From NCBI GenBank assembly GCA_963513935.1, contig OY740769.1, forward strand, positions 68,220,984-68,284,983: 64,000 nucleotides of DNA, given 5' to 3'. Shown piece after piece: positions 36,286 to 49,300 of the stretch. The notes beneath the pieces are model-generated. The model was not told the DNA's origin. It saw only the letters and a program-made list of their open reading frames with translations, and made no database searches. This DNA comes from Aphrophora alni (Eukaryota > Arthropoda > Insecta > Hemiptera > Aphrophoridae). Each line of letters begins with the position of its first letter. The stretch's first letter is position 1. The position numbers and the translations under genes were made by a program.

Positions 36286-38169
36286 AGTTTTATTATAACT
36301 AAAACTAGTTTCATTAAATTTATAAAAGGGCTAATATAGTAATCGTTTTCGAAAAAGCAAAGGTTACAGCACAGGATATGCAGGTTTTAAAAAAGTTATT
36401 TTGACAGAAGTTAACTTTGAATAATCAATGACTTTGATGTGACAGAAAGGAAGCATTTATATTCAAAACGCGACATACCGACATAGTCTCTCTCACCCGT
36501 GGTTATCTTATAATTCACAATCCTTAAAGTTAAAACTGATTTTACTTCAAAGACTTTGTTCTCAGAATTTTTTCTATAAGTCAGGTAGACTTTTTTCACT
36601 TTAGTCAAGATAGAAACTTCATGGTTTTCAAAGTATTTTAGTTTGTCCAAACATAAAGTTATTCTAGAGGTTACATAAAGGACTAGAGATACAGTTTGAA
36701 ATTTCAAACGAAGGAGTAGTATTTGTAGACCCACGATCTTCCTAATATTTTTATTTATCACTTTTTAATATACGTTGTTCAACAAATACTACCTTTATAA
36801 TCAAACAAGCTAGGGGAATTATATTTACCATTGAATATTGAAAGTTTTAATCTAAAATTGTAAATTGTATCATAATTTTAATAAACACCCTTTGTTTGGT
36901 ATACATAAAATGCTTGTTTGTTTTACTGGGGACATTTAATAATTTCCTGAATGATATTGTCTATTTGTGGAAACATATACATTGATGCAGAAGTACAAAA
37001 TTTATAAAATGCGAAATTTAATCGACTAATGAGGCAATTAAAACTGTTTTAGTGAAGGTAAGAAATTAGGACTTTGAATATCCATTCTTATTATGTTTAT
37101 GAAAATCTTGTTGTGGTCAAAGTGTGTGTTTTCAAAACTAAAATTTATAACTTTCGAGTTTAAAATGTTTTAAAGAAAATCTGACATAATTTTACCAGTG
37201 TAAGCAATTATATTTGAAAAATATTTAACTAGGCATAGTTTTAGAAATAAGATTGCGACTACAATGTACAATATGTGCCTGCTTATGAAAGGTTCTCTGT
37301 TGTGCCATGCTTTAGTTTGGAATGAGTGTAAATAAGTTTAGATGTAAACTATATTATATTTTTTGGTTATACAGACTGTTGTTTATACAAAAAAAATTAT
37401 ATTTTTCCAGTTTATTTAAACTTTAATAATTATTAGTATTGATTATATTAGTTTATACAATTTTGTCTATGAAGATTATAAATCGTATATTAGGTTGATT
37501 GAGACATGAGTCCCGGCACTAAATTGTGCCTAGAATATCTATTAGTAATAACTATAGTTTTCTTTATAAACTATGCTACTGATCATACAGTTTACAAAAA
37601 GACGTTTAAAGGTTTACAGCTTTAATCTGTGACTGTTATGAGTGCTATATCGTAGCAACTGTAAATTTGAGCTTCTTTGTAAAAAATATCTCAGATCATC
37701 TTCAAACAACCAAAAACTTAATAAATGATTTTTTTTTGTCTGTAAGGGTACTTCCATTGGCTTGAAAGTGAGAACCGAATAACCACGAAGTTGGTTTTTA
37801 TAAAAATAGGTGGAAGATGTTGCTGCTTGACATATGATCCCATAGTAGATATGAATTTGATAACTTAAATGATTTATGGTTGTGTACCTGGATTAGATAA
37901 GCAAATCTTTTTTCTATACACCAGTGTAGGTTGACTTATTTAATTGTCTTTTTAAATGTAAAAAAATATGTAATATGGAACTCTTAATATATTTAGGGAC
38001 AGTATTTGAAATGGTAAAGGAATATAAAAGGTTAAGTGGATTGTTAAGGAGGTCATATCGGAAATAATTGTGATAATATAGTTAAACATGTGAAGACCTC
38101 TAGATTGTTTCGTTGTTTCAAAAAGAGAGATCATTTAGAATTTAGACGATAGACAAATTCAGATGTCAG
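36286..38169. other. AT-rich non-coding DNA, nothing recognised
   Basis: Includes a 116-codon minus-strand open frame (36761-36411). It is the longest one not caused by a microsatellite apart from the region near 22.5 kb and two of similar length. It is rich in Lys, Ile and Leu with no recognisable domain or splice context, so I do not call it a gene. Confidence 0.45.
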
Positions 38170-39190
38170 AGTATTTTAAACACTTGATTTGGCCTGGCAA
38201 GATTAATTACGCACCACCTTATGTGCAGAATGAGGTTTCGGATACTCATTATTTTGAAATTGTTTTAAAGAATACAAAAAATTATGATCATTGGTGATGA
38301 CAGATATCTTATGAGTTATATAATATTTCTCCACTGAGTTTTATTCAAAAGTTGTTAAATTAATTTTTAAAAATGTATGAGTTTGAATAAATTCGAATTA
38401 TTTTAAATGATTATACAAACTGAATGATTCAAATTATGAAAGCATTTATTTTGGCAACATTATGGGTAGGGTGTTCCTGGAATTTTATTAATTAGACATC
38501 TTGGGAATGTGAATAAAATATATATAAAACAGGGTTTCGGAAATCATACTTCACATTATATAGTATATTAAACTTATTTTTTCTAAATGAATTATGTTAA
38601 GTGTAACAAACGAAAACTTTATGTTTTTATTGGCGTATCTGCTGCGTTTGATCGCATAGTTTGCCGTGCATTATTTTACGGGTTAATTAATTATGAACTT
38701 CTTTCAGGGTAGTATATAGTGTTATAAATCTATAAATGAATACCACAGAATCTGTTAGAAACACACAAGGGATATCTATATACTGGTGATTGGTGATGTA
38801 TTTAAACTACAAGATTGCGTTTAAAGCCCTATTCTATTTATCTTTATTTGTAATACTTATACAAATTGTTGGGATGATAGAATCTCTGTTAATGGTGTGT
38901 ACTTTAAGTTATTAGCTAATTCTGTTGATAACGTCTTGCTAGATTCAGATAACGTTAGAGAGAATGATTTCGATATTATTGAATCTAAAGAAGCCTAAGA
39001 TTGTAGTGGTCAGAAATAGGAAATACCTGCAAAGAATGATGAGTTGTGGTTTAGGTGAATAGATATGATTAATAATTACACACACTTAATAAATTTTGGT
39101 GTAACTTATGGTGCAAATTTTACAACTTTATTATCTTTAAAGCGAACAGTTTCAGAAAAAACTGTTCCAAAGCTACATTTGACGTTACAA
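38170..39190 (+). mobile_element. Non-LTR retrotransposon (LINE) reverse transcriptase remnant
   Basis: Conserved blocks appear in order on the plus strand. TGFRKSY (about 38529-38549) matches the Q-x-G-F-R-x-x box. CNKRKLYVFIGVSAAFDR (38602-38655) matches the F-x-D-F-S-x-A-F-D-x box with its first Asp replaced. VNGVYFKLLANSVDNVLLDS (about 38893-38952) aligns with the L-L-x-Y-A-D-D-x-V-L-L catalytic box, here degraded to N-S-V-D. KIVVVRNRKYLQRM (about 38998-39040) matches the K-T-K-x-[MV]-V-F box after it. A YTHL..FGVTYG block near 39080-39113 matches Y-x-Y-L-G-x. Stops and frameshifts separate blocks. The loss of catalytic Asp residues confirms inactivity. Confidence 0.7.
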
Positions 39191-42119
39191 TTTTTAGTTA
39201 CATAATTTTCAGAAATAATATTTATTTTTCAGTAACATTAAAAATCTTTATTGCAGTTTAATAAGTAATATTGTGATGTTCTAAAAGTGAAGTTGTTGTT
39301 CATAAATAAACACATTTTTAATATGGTAAGTAATTATTCAGGCATTTATTTGGCACAAGACTGTTTCCTGTATTTCTGCTCACAGTTTCTTTGTATTTAA
39401 ATTTTATATATCTGATTTTTTTCAATAAATATAAAATAAAATCACTAACAAATTAAAATGATAAAATATGAAAGGAGAATTGAATGTAATTAATTTCAAT
39501 TATATACGGCACTTTTATGAAAACAGATTTCAATACAAGTACTATTGTTAACAATATTTGACGTATTTTTTTCTAAAACTTCAGAATAGTCAGCATCAAT
39601 TATTGCAGTAAAAAAATGGTTTTTTGATGTGATTAATTTTGCGTAGTAATACAGTCGGGCTCTTAATAGACGGGTTATATAGAGCTGAGAAAATACAGTT
39701 AAATAAATAACACTACGCAGGTGGCATGTATTTCCAAGAAACAAGAGTATACACGCTTTGTATTTTAATAAATAAAGTACTGAGTTTTGAAGGGACAAAA
39801 AATTTAATTTGGGGGAAATGGACTATTCTAAGCGAATATTACAGACTAGTAAGGTAGTTTGTGGCAATACAAATTTTATAATTAAATAATTTTAATAATT
39901 TATTGATAATTTTATTAATTTAAATTTGAAATAGATTATTAAAGTTAAGATAATTTAAGTATATAATAAATTAATTGTCCTAAAAGTAAATTAAACAAAA
40001 TATATTAAGTCATATTAAGTAAATAAAAGTAAATTAAACTCCTCTTACTGCCTGTGACCACGATTAATTAAATTATATTATTATGTTGAGAAAAGGTTTA
40101 TTTAATGTCAAATTTTTTAATTCTTACCACTAATTCCTCGGTTTAGTCTGCATGAATGACTATGGGCTAGGGTAATAGCAAGTTAAAATTTGAATTAGGG
40201 TTTAAATCTTTATAATCCGATCTTCATAACATCAAAAACAAAGTGTAATATTTTTTTTTAATATTAAACATATACTAATTATGTAACGTAGAATGAAGAT
40301 TTGTAATTTTCTCTAATGAATTGAAAAACTTAAAACATAAATAAAGACCAATTATTATTATTATTATTTTTTTATACCCCATGATCTGAGACTACAATAA
40401 TCTTAATTAGGCTTTTAATATCACTGCTTACAAAATCTCAAAGACGTTTTACCTCGTAAAATTTTTTTTTTTTTTTCGACTTTTCCCAAAGAAACAGAGA
40501 CGGGGAAAAGTACATACAGATCATTAACGTAAAACCTCAATAAAAAGTATTGGTCATTAGCAGTAGCAGAAACTAACGCCTCCCCTACGGCGTCACCTAC
40601 TAATGAAATTACTATAATTGAAAACAAGGGTTCTATTACCTAACATGACTAAATATATTGCAGTAGTTAACTATAATTCAATGGGTTTTTATTAACTAGT
40701 AAGGAAACTCCTAGTAAAACGAAATCATTGTATCTATCCGGCCTACATATGGATTGATTAATCATAGATGCATATTATAATTTTGTATCAAAAAAGAATA
40801 TTTTCACTCATATCAAAAAAGCCTTCCTTAAAGTGCGCCTTTCCTCAAATAAAGGAACGGAATCTAAAAAAAAATAATAATAATAACTAAATAGTAGAAT
40901 TACTCCATAAAAACGTACATTTTTTTTTTCACGGAGGGGGGAGATAGCGTAGGAAGAGATTCATAATGAACAGTTTATTTACAACATATTGTTTACTTCA
41001 GTCTACAATAAATTACGTGTATAAGAAAACTCTGGTGATGAAGTTTTACACACACATACACATCATCTAATTACAATTTTATTTTGTGTGTATGAGATAT
41101 TTGACCGTTATACGCGTTTAGCTAATTAAAAAGAAATATTTAGTGAAAGAACAACAAATAATGATTTAATTACATAATGGGAAACACGAACAGTATAATA
41201 TTGTTAATTTATTTGTGTTTCAGGAACCTGTAATATTTAAATCGATTTTAATTTCTAACCAAGATGATTACGATGAATAAATAAAATCTTACGAAATTTT
41301 ATTAAAATACGACTTTTATTAATATATGATTAATCAGACGTTAATATTAAAAAATTGTATGCAAAGATTGTTATGGATTTTTAAATTTCAAGAAGTACAA
41401 CTATTGTAATTTTGATTACTGACATTTATGAAATAGCATCTATATATCAAAAAATATCCTTATGAATAATTTCTTTTTTGTAAGAAAAACGTCTTGGCGA
41501 AAATATGAAATAACAAATAGTTTCCACATATTTATATTACCAGGGCTGTTACTTAATAGGAAGCTTTTCTTAAAACAATTCAGTTATCTTCAATCAGATT
41601 CTTCCAAGACTAAAATCAATTATGGCATTTACCCTTGCGAATCCATCCTGTTGGTCTTTCCAGAAGGAAAATTATTATAAAAAATGTTTTGAAATAATGG
41701 AACTAATAATGAATCAAAAAAGTCTAGGCCAAATAATAAATAAGAATTTTTCCACAGCAGCTAATTTTTGCAAGAACTAATTTTTAATTTCTTACAACAA
41801 ACAGCAGAAAAACGTACATCTACAACTTGAATCGTTAAAAAAACGTTATTACAGAGAAATAAGATAGGATTATATTGTTAATCGCAATATTGTTTACTGC
41901 TTCCCAGAAAGGTCTGGAAAATAAACATTAGTCAGTAGGGCTAGTCTCTTGGTATATATACTTTTTAAACAATATTTGGAAAATTAGACCCGATTCATTT
42001 GAAGAAAATACATTATATCAAATAATTTTTATATAATATGTTTATTAACCTTTTTTAAAAAGGGAATATTCTATTGACGGTTAATTATAGTATAAATAAA
42101 TATATTAAATTGTCAATTT
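39191..42119. other. AT-rich non-coding DNA, nothing recognised
   Basis: Contains a T13 run near 40464, a short TTA repeat near 40353, and a very AT-rich 39870-40070 stretch dominated by A, T and AAT/TTA words. A 100-codon minus frame (39798-39496) has no recognisable family. Confidence 0.5.
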
Positions 42120-42425
42120 TAATAAATCATAAATGTAGAATTACGAACTGTAATTGATCCTATGTTTGAATAATCAATAGTAATAGATCATAAATATAGA
42201 ATTATAATTATTAATTATTCATAAATGTTGAATTAATAATAAATCATACATACAAGATTAGTAGTAATTTTAACTATGTAAATATAAGTTGTAATGAAAA
42301 ATACATTATGAATTATTATATAATAATAAAATATATATGTATAATTATCAATAATCATTATTCATAAATTCAGAATTCTCAATAATAAGGAATCATGAAT
42401 ATTGAATTTATAATAATTGTAAAAA
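42120..42425. repeat. Degenerate AT-rich tandem repeat
   Basis: A TCATAAATRTWGAATT-like word recurs in the same orientation near 42127, 42187, 42220 and 42362, with weaker versions near 42243 and 42395, separated by equally AT-rich filler. The irregular period of about 30-60 bp suggests an old, eroded minisatellite. Confidence 0.5.
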
Positions 42426-42654
42426 CATATTTATTTAAAAAACAAAATAATATTTCCTCTCTAAGAAGTTGAAGAATGGGTATGACCTAATGAGATAATG
42501 TATAACTCAAACTTGTTGGTCAAACGTTATCCCTTTTACACAACAATATCATAAAATAATATTGGGTATTTGAACATGATTTAAATGAAAACAGAATTAC
42601 TTGCAGTTGATGTATTTTTTACCTCAATCATCATCTGAAACAGTTTTTTTACAT

Positions 42655-42944
42655 AACTAATAAATTTCGATATGTGCGCCATTAGTCTCTCGGCAAATGT
42701 CCAATCAACAATCAAGCTCTGCCCAAACGTTAGTTAACATGTCTTTGTTAACGGTTGTCATTGCTTCATTAATCCTGTACCTTAAGTGATTTAGGTCACG
42801 AATTTTTTTCGATAAACAATGTTTTTTATATACCCCCGCAAGAAGATATCTCACAACAGCTGTTAAACAAACTTTTGGGTTAAAGGCTATCAGCCATACC
42901 AATACAACACCACAATATTTCTCTACCGTCTTTGTATGAATCAA
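42655..42944 (-). pseudogene. DDE transposase C-terminal fragment
   Basis: On the minus strand, KKIRDLNHLRYRINEAMTTV and then NKDMLTNVWAELDC, a stop, and LDICRETNGAHIEIY before the natural stop near 42660. This is the conserved C-terminus (I-R-D-x-x-x-L-..RI..A....D.ML..VW.EL.YR.D.CR.TNGAHIE) of arthropod IS630/Tc1-mariner-like transposases. It belongs to the same broad family as the N-terminal fragment at 25466-25756. The Tyr-Arg after EL.. has become Cys-stop, so the frame is dead. The upstream catalytic domain is missing or unrecognisable. Confidence 0.7.
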
Positions 42945-43010
42945 TGAAACCCCACCATTCGTTTATGATAACCCTGTATTTCTGAATACATTCATTTAAT
43001 ACGATTTATA

Positions 43011-43400
43011 CTATTTACCTACGGTACTTGGTAGAACTTCAATGAGATGAAGAATCTTAATATAAACATTACTAAAAAAATTTGACACTACATGAATTTT
43101 TAAATGGTCAACATGATCCAACCGCCAACATATTTCATGTTTACCTAACCTACATTGAAAACTATGGCCTGTTTGGCCTACATAAGTTGCATTGCAAATA
43201 ATACATGTAAGTTTATAAACACCACTTTTTAGAATGTAATCTATTTTGTCCTTACAATTTACTAACATTTTCCTTTGATTGTTTCTACAATAACAACCTG
43301 GTTTACAGTGACTTTCCCAACAAGATAGCTAATATTCATTAACTTTTTTTTACTACTAAACGAAATGTTGATATACTTGGGATTTGATGTATGTTTCCGT
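43011..43400 (-). mobile_element. Penelope-like element GIY-YIG endonuclease fragment
   Basis: The minus frame 43268-43011 encodes 85 residues. They include KDKIDYILKSGVYKLTCIIC (the GVY motif), NATYVGQTGHSFQCRLGKHE (the YVG motif with QTG and the following R..EH-like helix), then an eroded C-terminal part. A Cys pair within the GVYKLTC..C segment matches the zinc-finger-like insertion typical of Penelope-like endonucleases. Upstream minus sequence to about 43400 shows EIGRLITETYIKSQVYQHFV and frame breaks, resembling the linker from the reverse transcriptase. The element is truncated at its 5' side, and at its 3' side it adjoins the DDE transposase fragment. Confidence 0.75.
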
Positions 43401-44464
43401 TATTAATCTACCAATTTCACTATCATTTATTCCAAATCATAGATTATATCTTCATAGGTTCCATTTTATTTTTTATACACTAATCGGTTGGTACATATTT
43501 TTTTTCTGAATCTAGAATAAATGATTTAAAAAAATATATCTATGTTTTATATTGTTAATAAAAAGTTTAATGTTTAGACGGTCATTTTGAATTCATTTTC
43601 GGGTTTAACGTGGTTAATTGAAAACTAATGTGCAGACCACATGAACTATTGGACAGAGTATTTCAACACTGATAGCTTTTAATTTTCACATGTCATGGGA
43701 TCGACAATATGTAAGCTTGACCAATACTAATCGACTAATGAGCTTATAATAGCTTACATTGCATGCACATTAGTCATTCATAAGGATTAGAACAAAACAA
43801 TACTAACATAAAAATTTAATATATTAATAGCTAAACCATTGTTTTTAAACTACACGTAATCTAGATTATGTATGAAAATACATGTAGAGTTTTGAATCAT
43901 AATTTGCAAGCGTATAAATTACAAAAACAATATTAAATAACTACAGTTTCTATTAAAAAATAAATAAATAGGAATTCTATTTCCTGAACATTTAATTCCA
44001 CATGCACTTATACTCAAGGTAGCAAATTTCTAGGATACTATTCAAACAGTTTGTAGGGTTAATATTTCTGGTCTATGAAATAATCAGAAACCTAATTATT
44101 TAAAATAATTCTTTCATGTAAATATTCTCCAGAAAAAAATTTCCAGTGGCTTCAATATACGTGATTTCACAAAGAAATAAATACAAAAACAAACACGTAG
44201 TAGATAATAAATATACATAATGTTATTTGTATTTCCATTCCTGACTTTGTTGACAAAAGACAGAGAGATTTCGGATATAACTGAATGTAATAATATTGAT
44301 ATACAGTGTTTAATTGACCTAACAACAACATATATTCATACTCAATTTATGTTTTGTATGTATATTATCTATATTATGTTTGGACACTCTCCAGGTTACA
44401 CATTTTGTTCTATAATGTTTGAAATAGGTAAACAAATTTCTGTGTACTTATATAATATATATAC

Positions 44465-44468
<4 letters not shown>
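43401..44468. other. AT-rich non-coding DNA, nothing recognised
   Basis: No reverse transcriptase motif could be followed upstream of the endonuclease fragment. Confidence 0.45.

Positions 44469-44543
<75 letters not shown>
44469..44543. repeat. (TA)n microsatellite
   Basis: Pure TA array of about 75 bp. The 112-codon frame ending across it (44220-44558) has a Tyr-Ile tail from the array and is not a gene. Confidence 0.95.
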
Positions 44544-44548
<5 letters not shown>

Positions 44549-45176
44549 CGGATTCTAGCAACTTCGGTGGAATATTCTTAAAACTTTTCTCCCAATACTT
44601 TTCACTAATTCAAGGTAAATTAAACTAATTTACAACAGAATATTTACATTAATATTCTGTATGTATTGCTAGGAAGAAATATAAATAACAATTACCTAAA
44701 AATTTCAAAATCATGTTCTCTCCATAGTAAATATTGAAATAATAATTCAAAGTTCCTAAATATGATACATATAAGTTATATAATTGTGAAAATATCTCTT
44801 GGAAGTCCATTTAAAAATCTTTTAACATGGAAAAATCTAACGAAAAATAATTGAATATGAAAATAACATGTGTGCTTATATACTGTTATTTTGTTATCAA
44901 TGTGGCAGGTTAGGTATAATTATCCAAATTGACAAATATAATTAGAACACTCAAAGAACACTTATTTTCTCTTTCAACTCTAAAAAACACAAGTTCTTAA
45001 GTAAATGGAAAGAATGGTATAATTCTAAAGGGTGAAATATAAAACAAATTGGCTAACTTTATGTCGATAAAATTCTGGAAAAAGTACTTCATGAAATAAA
45101 GTGCCAAACCGTATGTAAAAAAAATAATCCAATCGCGTTAAACCAATGTTGTATTTTGTCTATTAACACGTGAAAA

Positions 45177-45178
<2 letters not shown>
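44544..45178. other. AT-rich non-coding DNA, nothing recognised
   Basis: No motif-bearing frames or elements seen. Confidence 0.5.
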
Positions 45179-45246
<68 letters not shown>

Positions 45247-45268
45247 CGTACGCGCGCTCGTGTGTGTA
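45179..45268. repeat. (TG)n array with a CG-rich alternating end
   Basis: About 62 bp of TG followed by GCGTGCGTACGCGCGC and TGTGTGTA. The whole stretch is alternating purine-pyrimidine, a textbook Z-DNA-forming composition. Translated Cys-Val or Thr-His repeats are artefacts. Confidence 0.95.
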
Positions 45269-46448
45269 TTTAATGTTTTTCACAATGGTTTGGGAAAACA
45301 ATACCTATTTACATATTTTTTTTTTAATTTGTCATATTCGTCGATTGTGAGGTATTAATTGTAGAAAGATGAACACAGTTATTTTAAACCTTTTGAAAGT
45401 AAATTCAGAACCCTAATTATTGCAGTAATGGTGAACTATATAATATGCATTTTTGTATATAACTGGTAGACCTACGTTTTAGGAGTGTTTTTTGAACTAG
45501 TTACAGATGATTTTTAGTAACTAGAAAACAATTGAGTTTTGATGTTATATTAGAAGTTCCGAACTATTTATAATGTTAAATTAGAAAAAAAAAAACCTGA
45601 ACATCTTAAAATAAACCCATTTACCAATAATGATTGAATTTGATCCACTTGTTTAGGGAGTAACAGAGAGAAATACAGATATACAAGTCAACACGTGAGT
45701 TTTTACAATTAAGACGAATATAAAAAGTCTTATGCAGTACCATGTGTCACAAGAACTTAATACATTAAACGTCCTTTTTTCAGTATTTATAATATGCAAA
45801 ATTGAATATAAATCTGATATTTTTTCTGTCAGTTTCTGGAATTATGCAACGGGAATCACACAACCGATTATACACTGGACAGAGCGTTGGAAAATGTTGT
45901 TTAATAAGTGTCTCACAATCACGGTTCTATTAAACAAAAATTTACTTCAGTCCAGAAAGCGGCAAAAAATATAAACGTTATGAATCATTGTACATCAACT
46001 CAATCTTATTCTAAATCCATTTGCAAAAAATTGTGGTAAATATTTGAGATATGAGTAATTTTTATCAACCAGTAAAAAGGTAGGATGTATAGTCAAAAAA
46101 TATATAAGGTCGCCGTGTTATTATATAATTATAGCCAGCTAGAAATTACAGATTATGTCAACAATAACAACCAGAGCAACGACAACAACAAACTGAGGAA
46201 TTTCTAAAATAACTTTTTCGAATTCCTTAGGTCATGAAAAGAGGTAATCTTCAAAATGTAGAATAGTTATCCGACACACCTACTCCGTGTACAGGGCAAC
46301 TTATATGTGCGTGAGCTACGTGAATGATTGTAAAATGTTAAGAATAAATTTATAAATTAATTAGTTTTAAATGTTTCGGTTTTGAAAGCTTCTTTCCTTC
46401 ACATGTCTCAGTATTTTGTAAACTATAACAATGATTAATAAAACTCAA
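45269..46448. other. AT-rich non-coding DNA, nothing recognised
   Basis: An 80-codon plus frame at 45732-45974 follows a TTTTTTCTGTCAG acceptor-like string but has no donor or recognisable family; not called. Confidence 0.4.
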
Positions 46449-46486
46449 GTGAACTAATTAACAACTCATGACGTCATCTAGTTCAC
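46449..46486. promoter_or_regulatory. CRE-like palindrome inside a flanking inverted repeat
   Basis: ATGACGTCAT (46468-46477), a perfect CREB/ATF-type palindrome, sits between GTGAACTA (46449-46456) and its exact reverse complement TAGTTCAC (46479-46486). Nested symmetry suggests a dimer-binding element. No gene start could be linked to it, and CRE-like octamers occur by chance. Confidence 0.25.
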
Positions 46487-49188
46487 GCTCAGAATAAACA
46501 AATTTTTATTTCTAGGAATTCCTCAGATCGTGTCTACTCTTTCGAGTTAACGTGTTGAGATATTAAGTTTAAATAACACCCATTACTGATCACATATAAC
46601 TAGCATTAAAAAAGTATTAGTTTTATTATCTTTAAAAGAATTAACCTTAGGAAAACATTGTTAGACATATTTCACCAAAGACTAATCTTGGGAAGTAGCC
46701 CAAATAATTCCACAGCAAAGAGAGACCTTTATATAAGTCGATATTTTCATGTAAATGTGTTTTACTTTCCTCATACACATTGTATTTGTAAAAAAAATTA
46801 TAATTGTAAAAATAGCTATCATTATTTTTTGCAATTATTATATATATATATATATTAAGATGTTCTCTGCCAGTAAAAAATGTCTTTTCAAAAGCCGTTT
46901 GTACGTATGTGCAATTGCATAACTGACTAAAGGATCAACTTTATTTTAAAAAGTAAAGATTAAACCTGCACTGGTAATAGTTGCAAATTATGAAAATTAA
47001 AACTACCTACCAATAAAAAATACAATCTAATATTGGTAAAATCAACACTAACGATTTTGAATTATTATTATTTTTAAAGCGAGCTCCTTAGAACCTCGCC
47101 AGAATTTATTTATCACCTTATTGAAAATTCCAATCCATACTTTTTTGATCAATAGGTGATAAGAAACTATTGACGTTAAAATAAAAGACTGTATTACTCT
47201 TAAGAGGCACAAGAAAATAATATTATATTTTTAAGAATATAAATAGCCAACACAGAAAACCAAACATAAGGTAAATTAACCCTGACCACCGTATTTTTCA
47301 AATTACGTAATCAGGCTAACGTATTGAGTGATTTAGATCAAATTAGGGATTTAGAATCATCATATATTTTAAAATAGTATCTTGATAATTGCACCAGCTT
47401 TAAAAAAAAGTATTTAAACAATTAAAGAAAATTCCCCAAAACTACATGAAAAATTTGTATAGTGATTTTGGGGAATTTTATTTTATTTTATATATACCAC
47501 GGTGCTCTAGTAATTCATTTAAGATAAAGAAAGAAGTAAATATATATATATGTATGTATGTATGTATATATATAATATTTTCAGTATCATTTTTAAAGTT
47601 TAAAAAAATCGGTCAAAGTTTAGCACTATAACCTCAATTAAAGTTATTTGTCACTAGCCAGTATATTAAACAAGTTGTAAAAAATTTAACCATGGCGTAT
47701 TTTTCAAGCTATTCTACAATTGTGATTTAAACAGAATTTACACATGATTTGGGATATTGGTTTTGATTCTTATTTTTGCAACTCACCAATATATATATAT
47801 ATACATATAAACTGGGTTCAATCTTGAGATTCGAACTTCCATTTGGGCGTCCAGCAATTATTTTTTATTGTTAACTTCCGACCATGAAATTTCCATTTAT
47901 TCCGCATTATGGTCATATTAGTGAGTAAGGAATTTAGAGATCTCATACCAAGAAATAGTTCACATAATTAATAGGTGTAACTCCAAAAAGCTATTACTAA
48001 TAACAAAACATATTAAGGCGATCCTGGTTTTTCTGAGACTGTATGAAATACAAATTAACTTAATTTGTGAGCAGAGCACCTGATGCACTAAGTATAGTAT
48101 TATTCTTATATCCCGAACTGCATTTATTCTTAATGTTAGCTACAAAACTAACAATGACTGCTGACATGCTCGCTAGGTCTATCTACCCCAGATTGTTTCT
48201 GTGATATACTCTTAATGGTACTTCAAAATGATTTACAAAATAATGGAACCTATGCTGTAAGGGGATCCCACCCAAAATACTCAATCGTGTTTCTCCAAAC
48301 ATGAGTCTTTGGGAATATTTGTGTGTCTTAGAGAATGGAGGATAATTTCAGCATCTTTTGTTAAGGTATCTTAAAAAGTGTTATATTGCGTTAAATAATA
48401 TAAATTTTACAATATCTTTATTGAGGTTGATAATTTTTTTTAGAGTCCGGAGATATAATAATCACACTGTATAATAAAGTATAACTTAGAGGGATTACAG
48501 TGTGTACAACTTGTCTTATAATTGGCATAGATCGCTGTCGCGTGTTGCTACAAGTTGTGTGAGTTGAAGTGAATCTAAACGGCTTACATCCCATTTCCGT
48601 CAAACCTCAATTAATTATTCAACTTACGATTTACTTTGTGTGAAAAATCACATGTTTTGTAAAACTCCAGAACTATAAATCCAATCTGTAAAATGAAATT
48701 GGAAATTTACAAGCCAAATTCATAAAACCAAAATATATTGCATTGTGTTTACAGTATGTCATTATTGTAATGATTTTAAAGAGTTTTAGTAAAATGTATA
48801 TTTTTGTTTTAACGAAATTGTTTCTTAACTATAAAACTGATCAAAATACGTATTGAAACGGTTGAACTTGTAATAGGGGCATATGTACTGCCACTGAGAC
48901 AGACGGACAAATAGTCTGTAGACACCAAGGTTATTTGCACCTTTGTTCAGACCTGTTCTGTTTCTATTGCACCTTTGTTTTTACAGGTGAACGCAAAGTT
49001 TTATTGCCTACGTATTAATTATGAGATAATTTTATAAGTCATTGTTAATTTATAAGAAGTCAAAGATTGGTTTTAAATATAACTTATTGTCAGATCATGC
49101 ATTGTGTTATATACCGGTTTTAAAAATTCCGTTTTAATTTGTTAAGCTGTTCACGGACATTCACAAGATAAAATGTGGTGTGAAACAT
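46487..49188. other. AT-rich non-coding DNA with short arrays
   Basis: Short TA arrays occur near 46839-46855 and 47791-47802, and a (GTAT)n run near 47550-47566. No gene, RNA or element remnant was recognised. Confidence 0.5.
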
Positions 49189-49195
49189 ACGCACG

Positions 49196-49288
<93 letters not shown>

Positions 49289-49300
49289 TTATGTATGTAT
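49189..49300. repeat. Compound (CA)n-(TA)n-(GTAT)n microsatellite
   Basis: CGCA units and (CA)n to about 49232, then (TA)n to about 49280, then GTATGTAT-type units to about 49300. All three plus-strand frames and one minus frame across it give simple repeat peptides and are artefacts. Confidence 0.95.

Noticed and set aside
36411..36761. A 116-codon minus-strand open frame
   Set aside because: No recognisable domain, no splice or start context, and composition no different from the surroundings.
44220..44558. A 112-codon plus frame ending in Tyr-Ile repeats
   Set aside because: The second half is the TA array; the first half is AT-driven without motifs.
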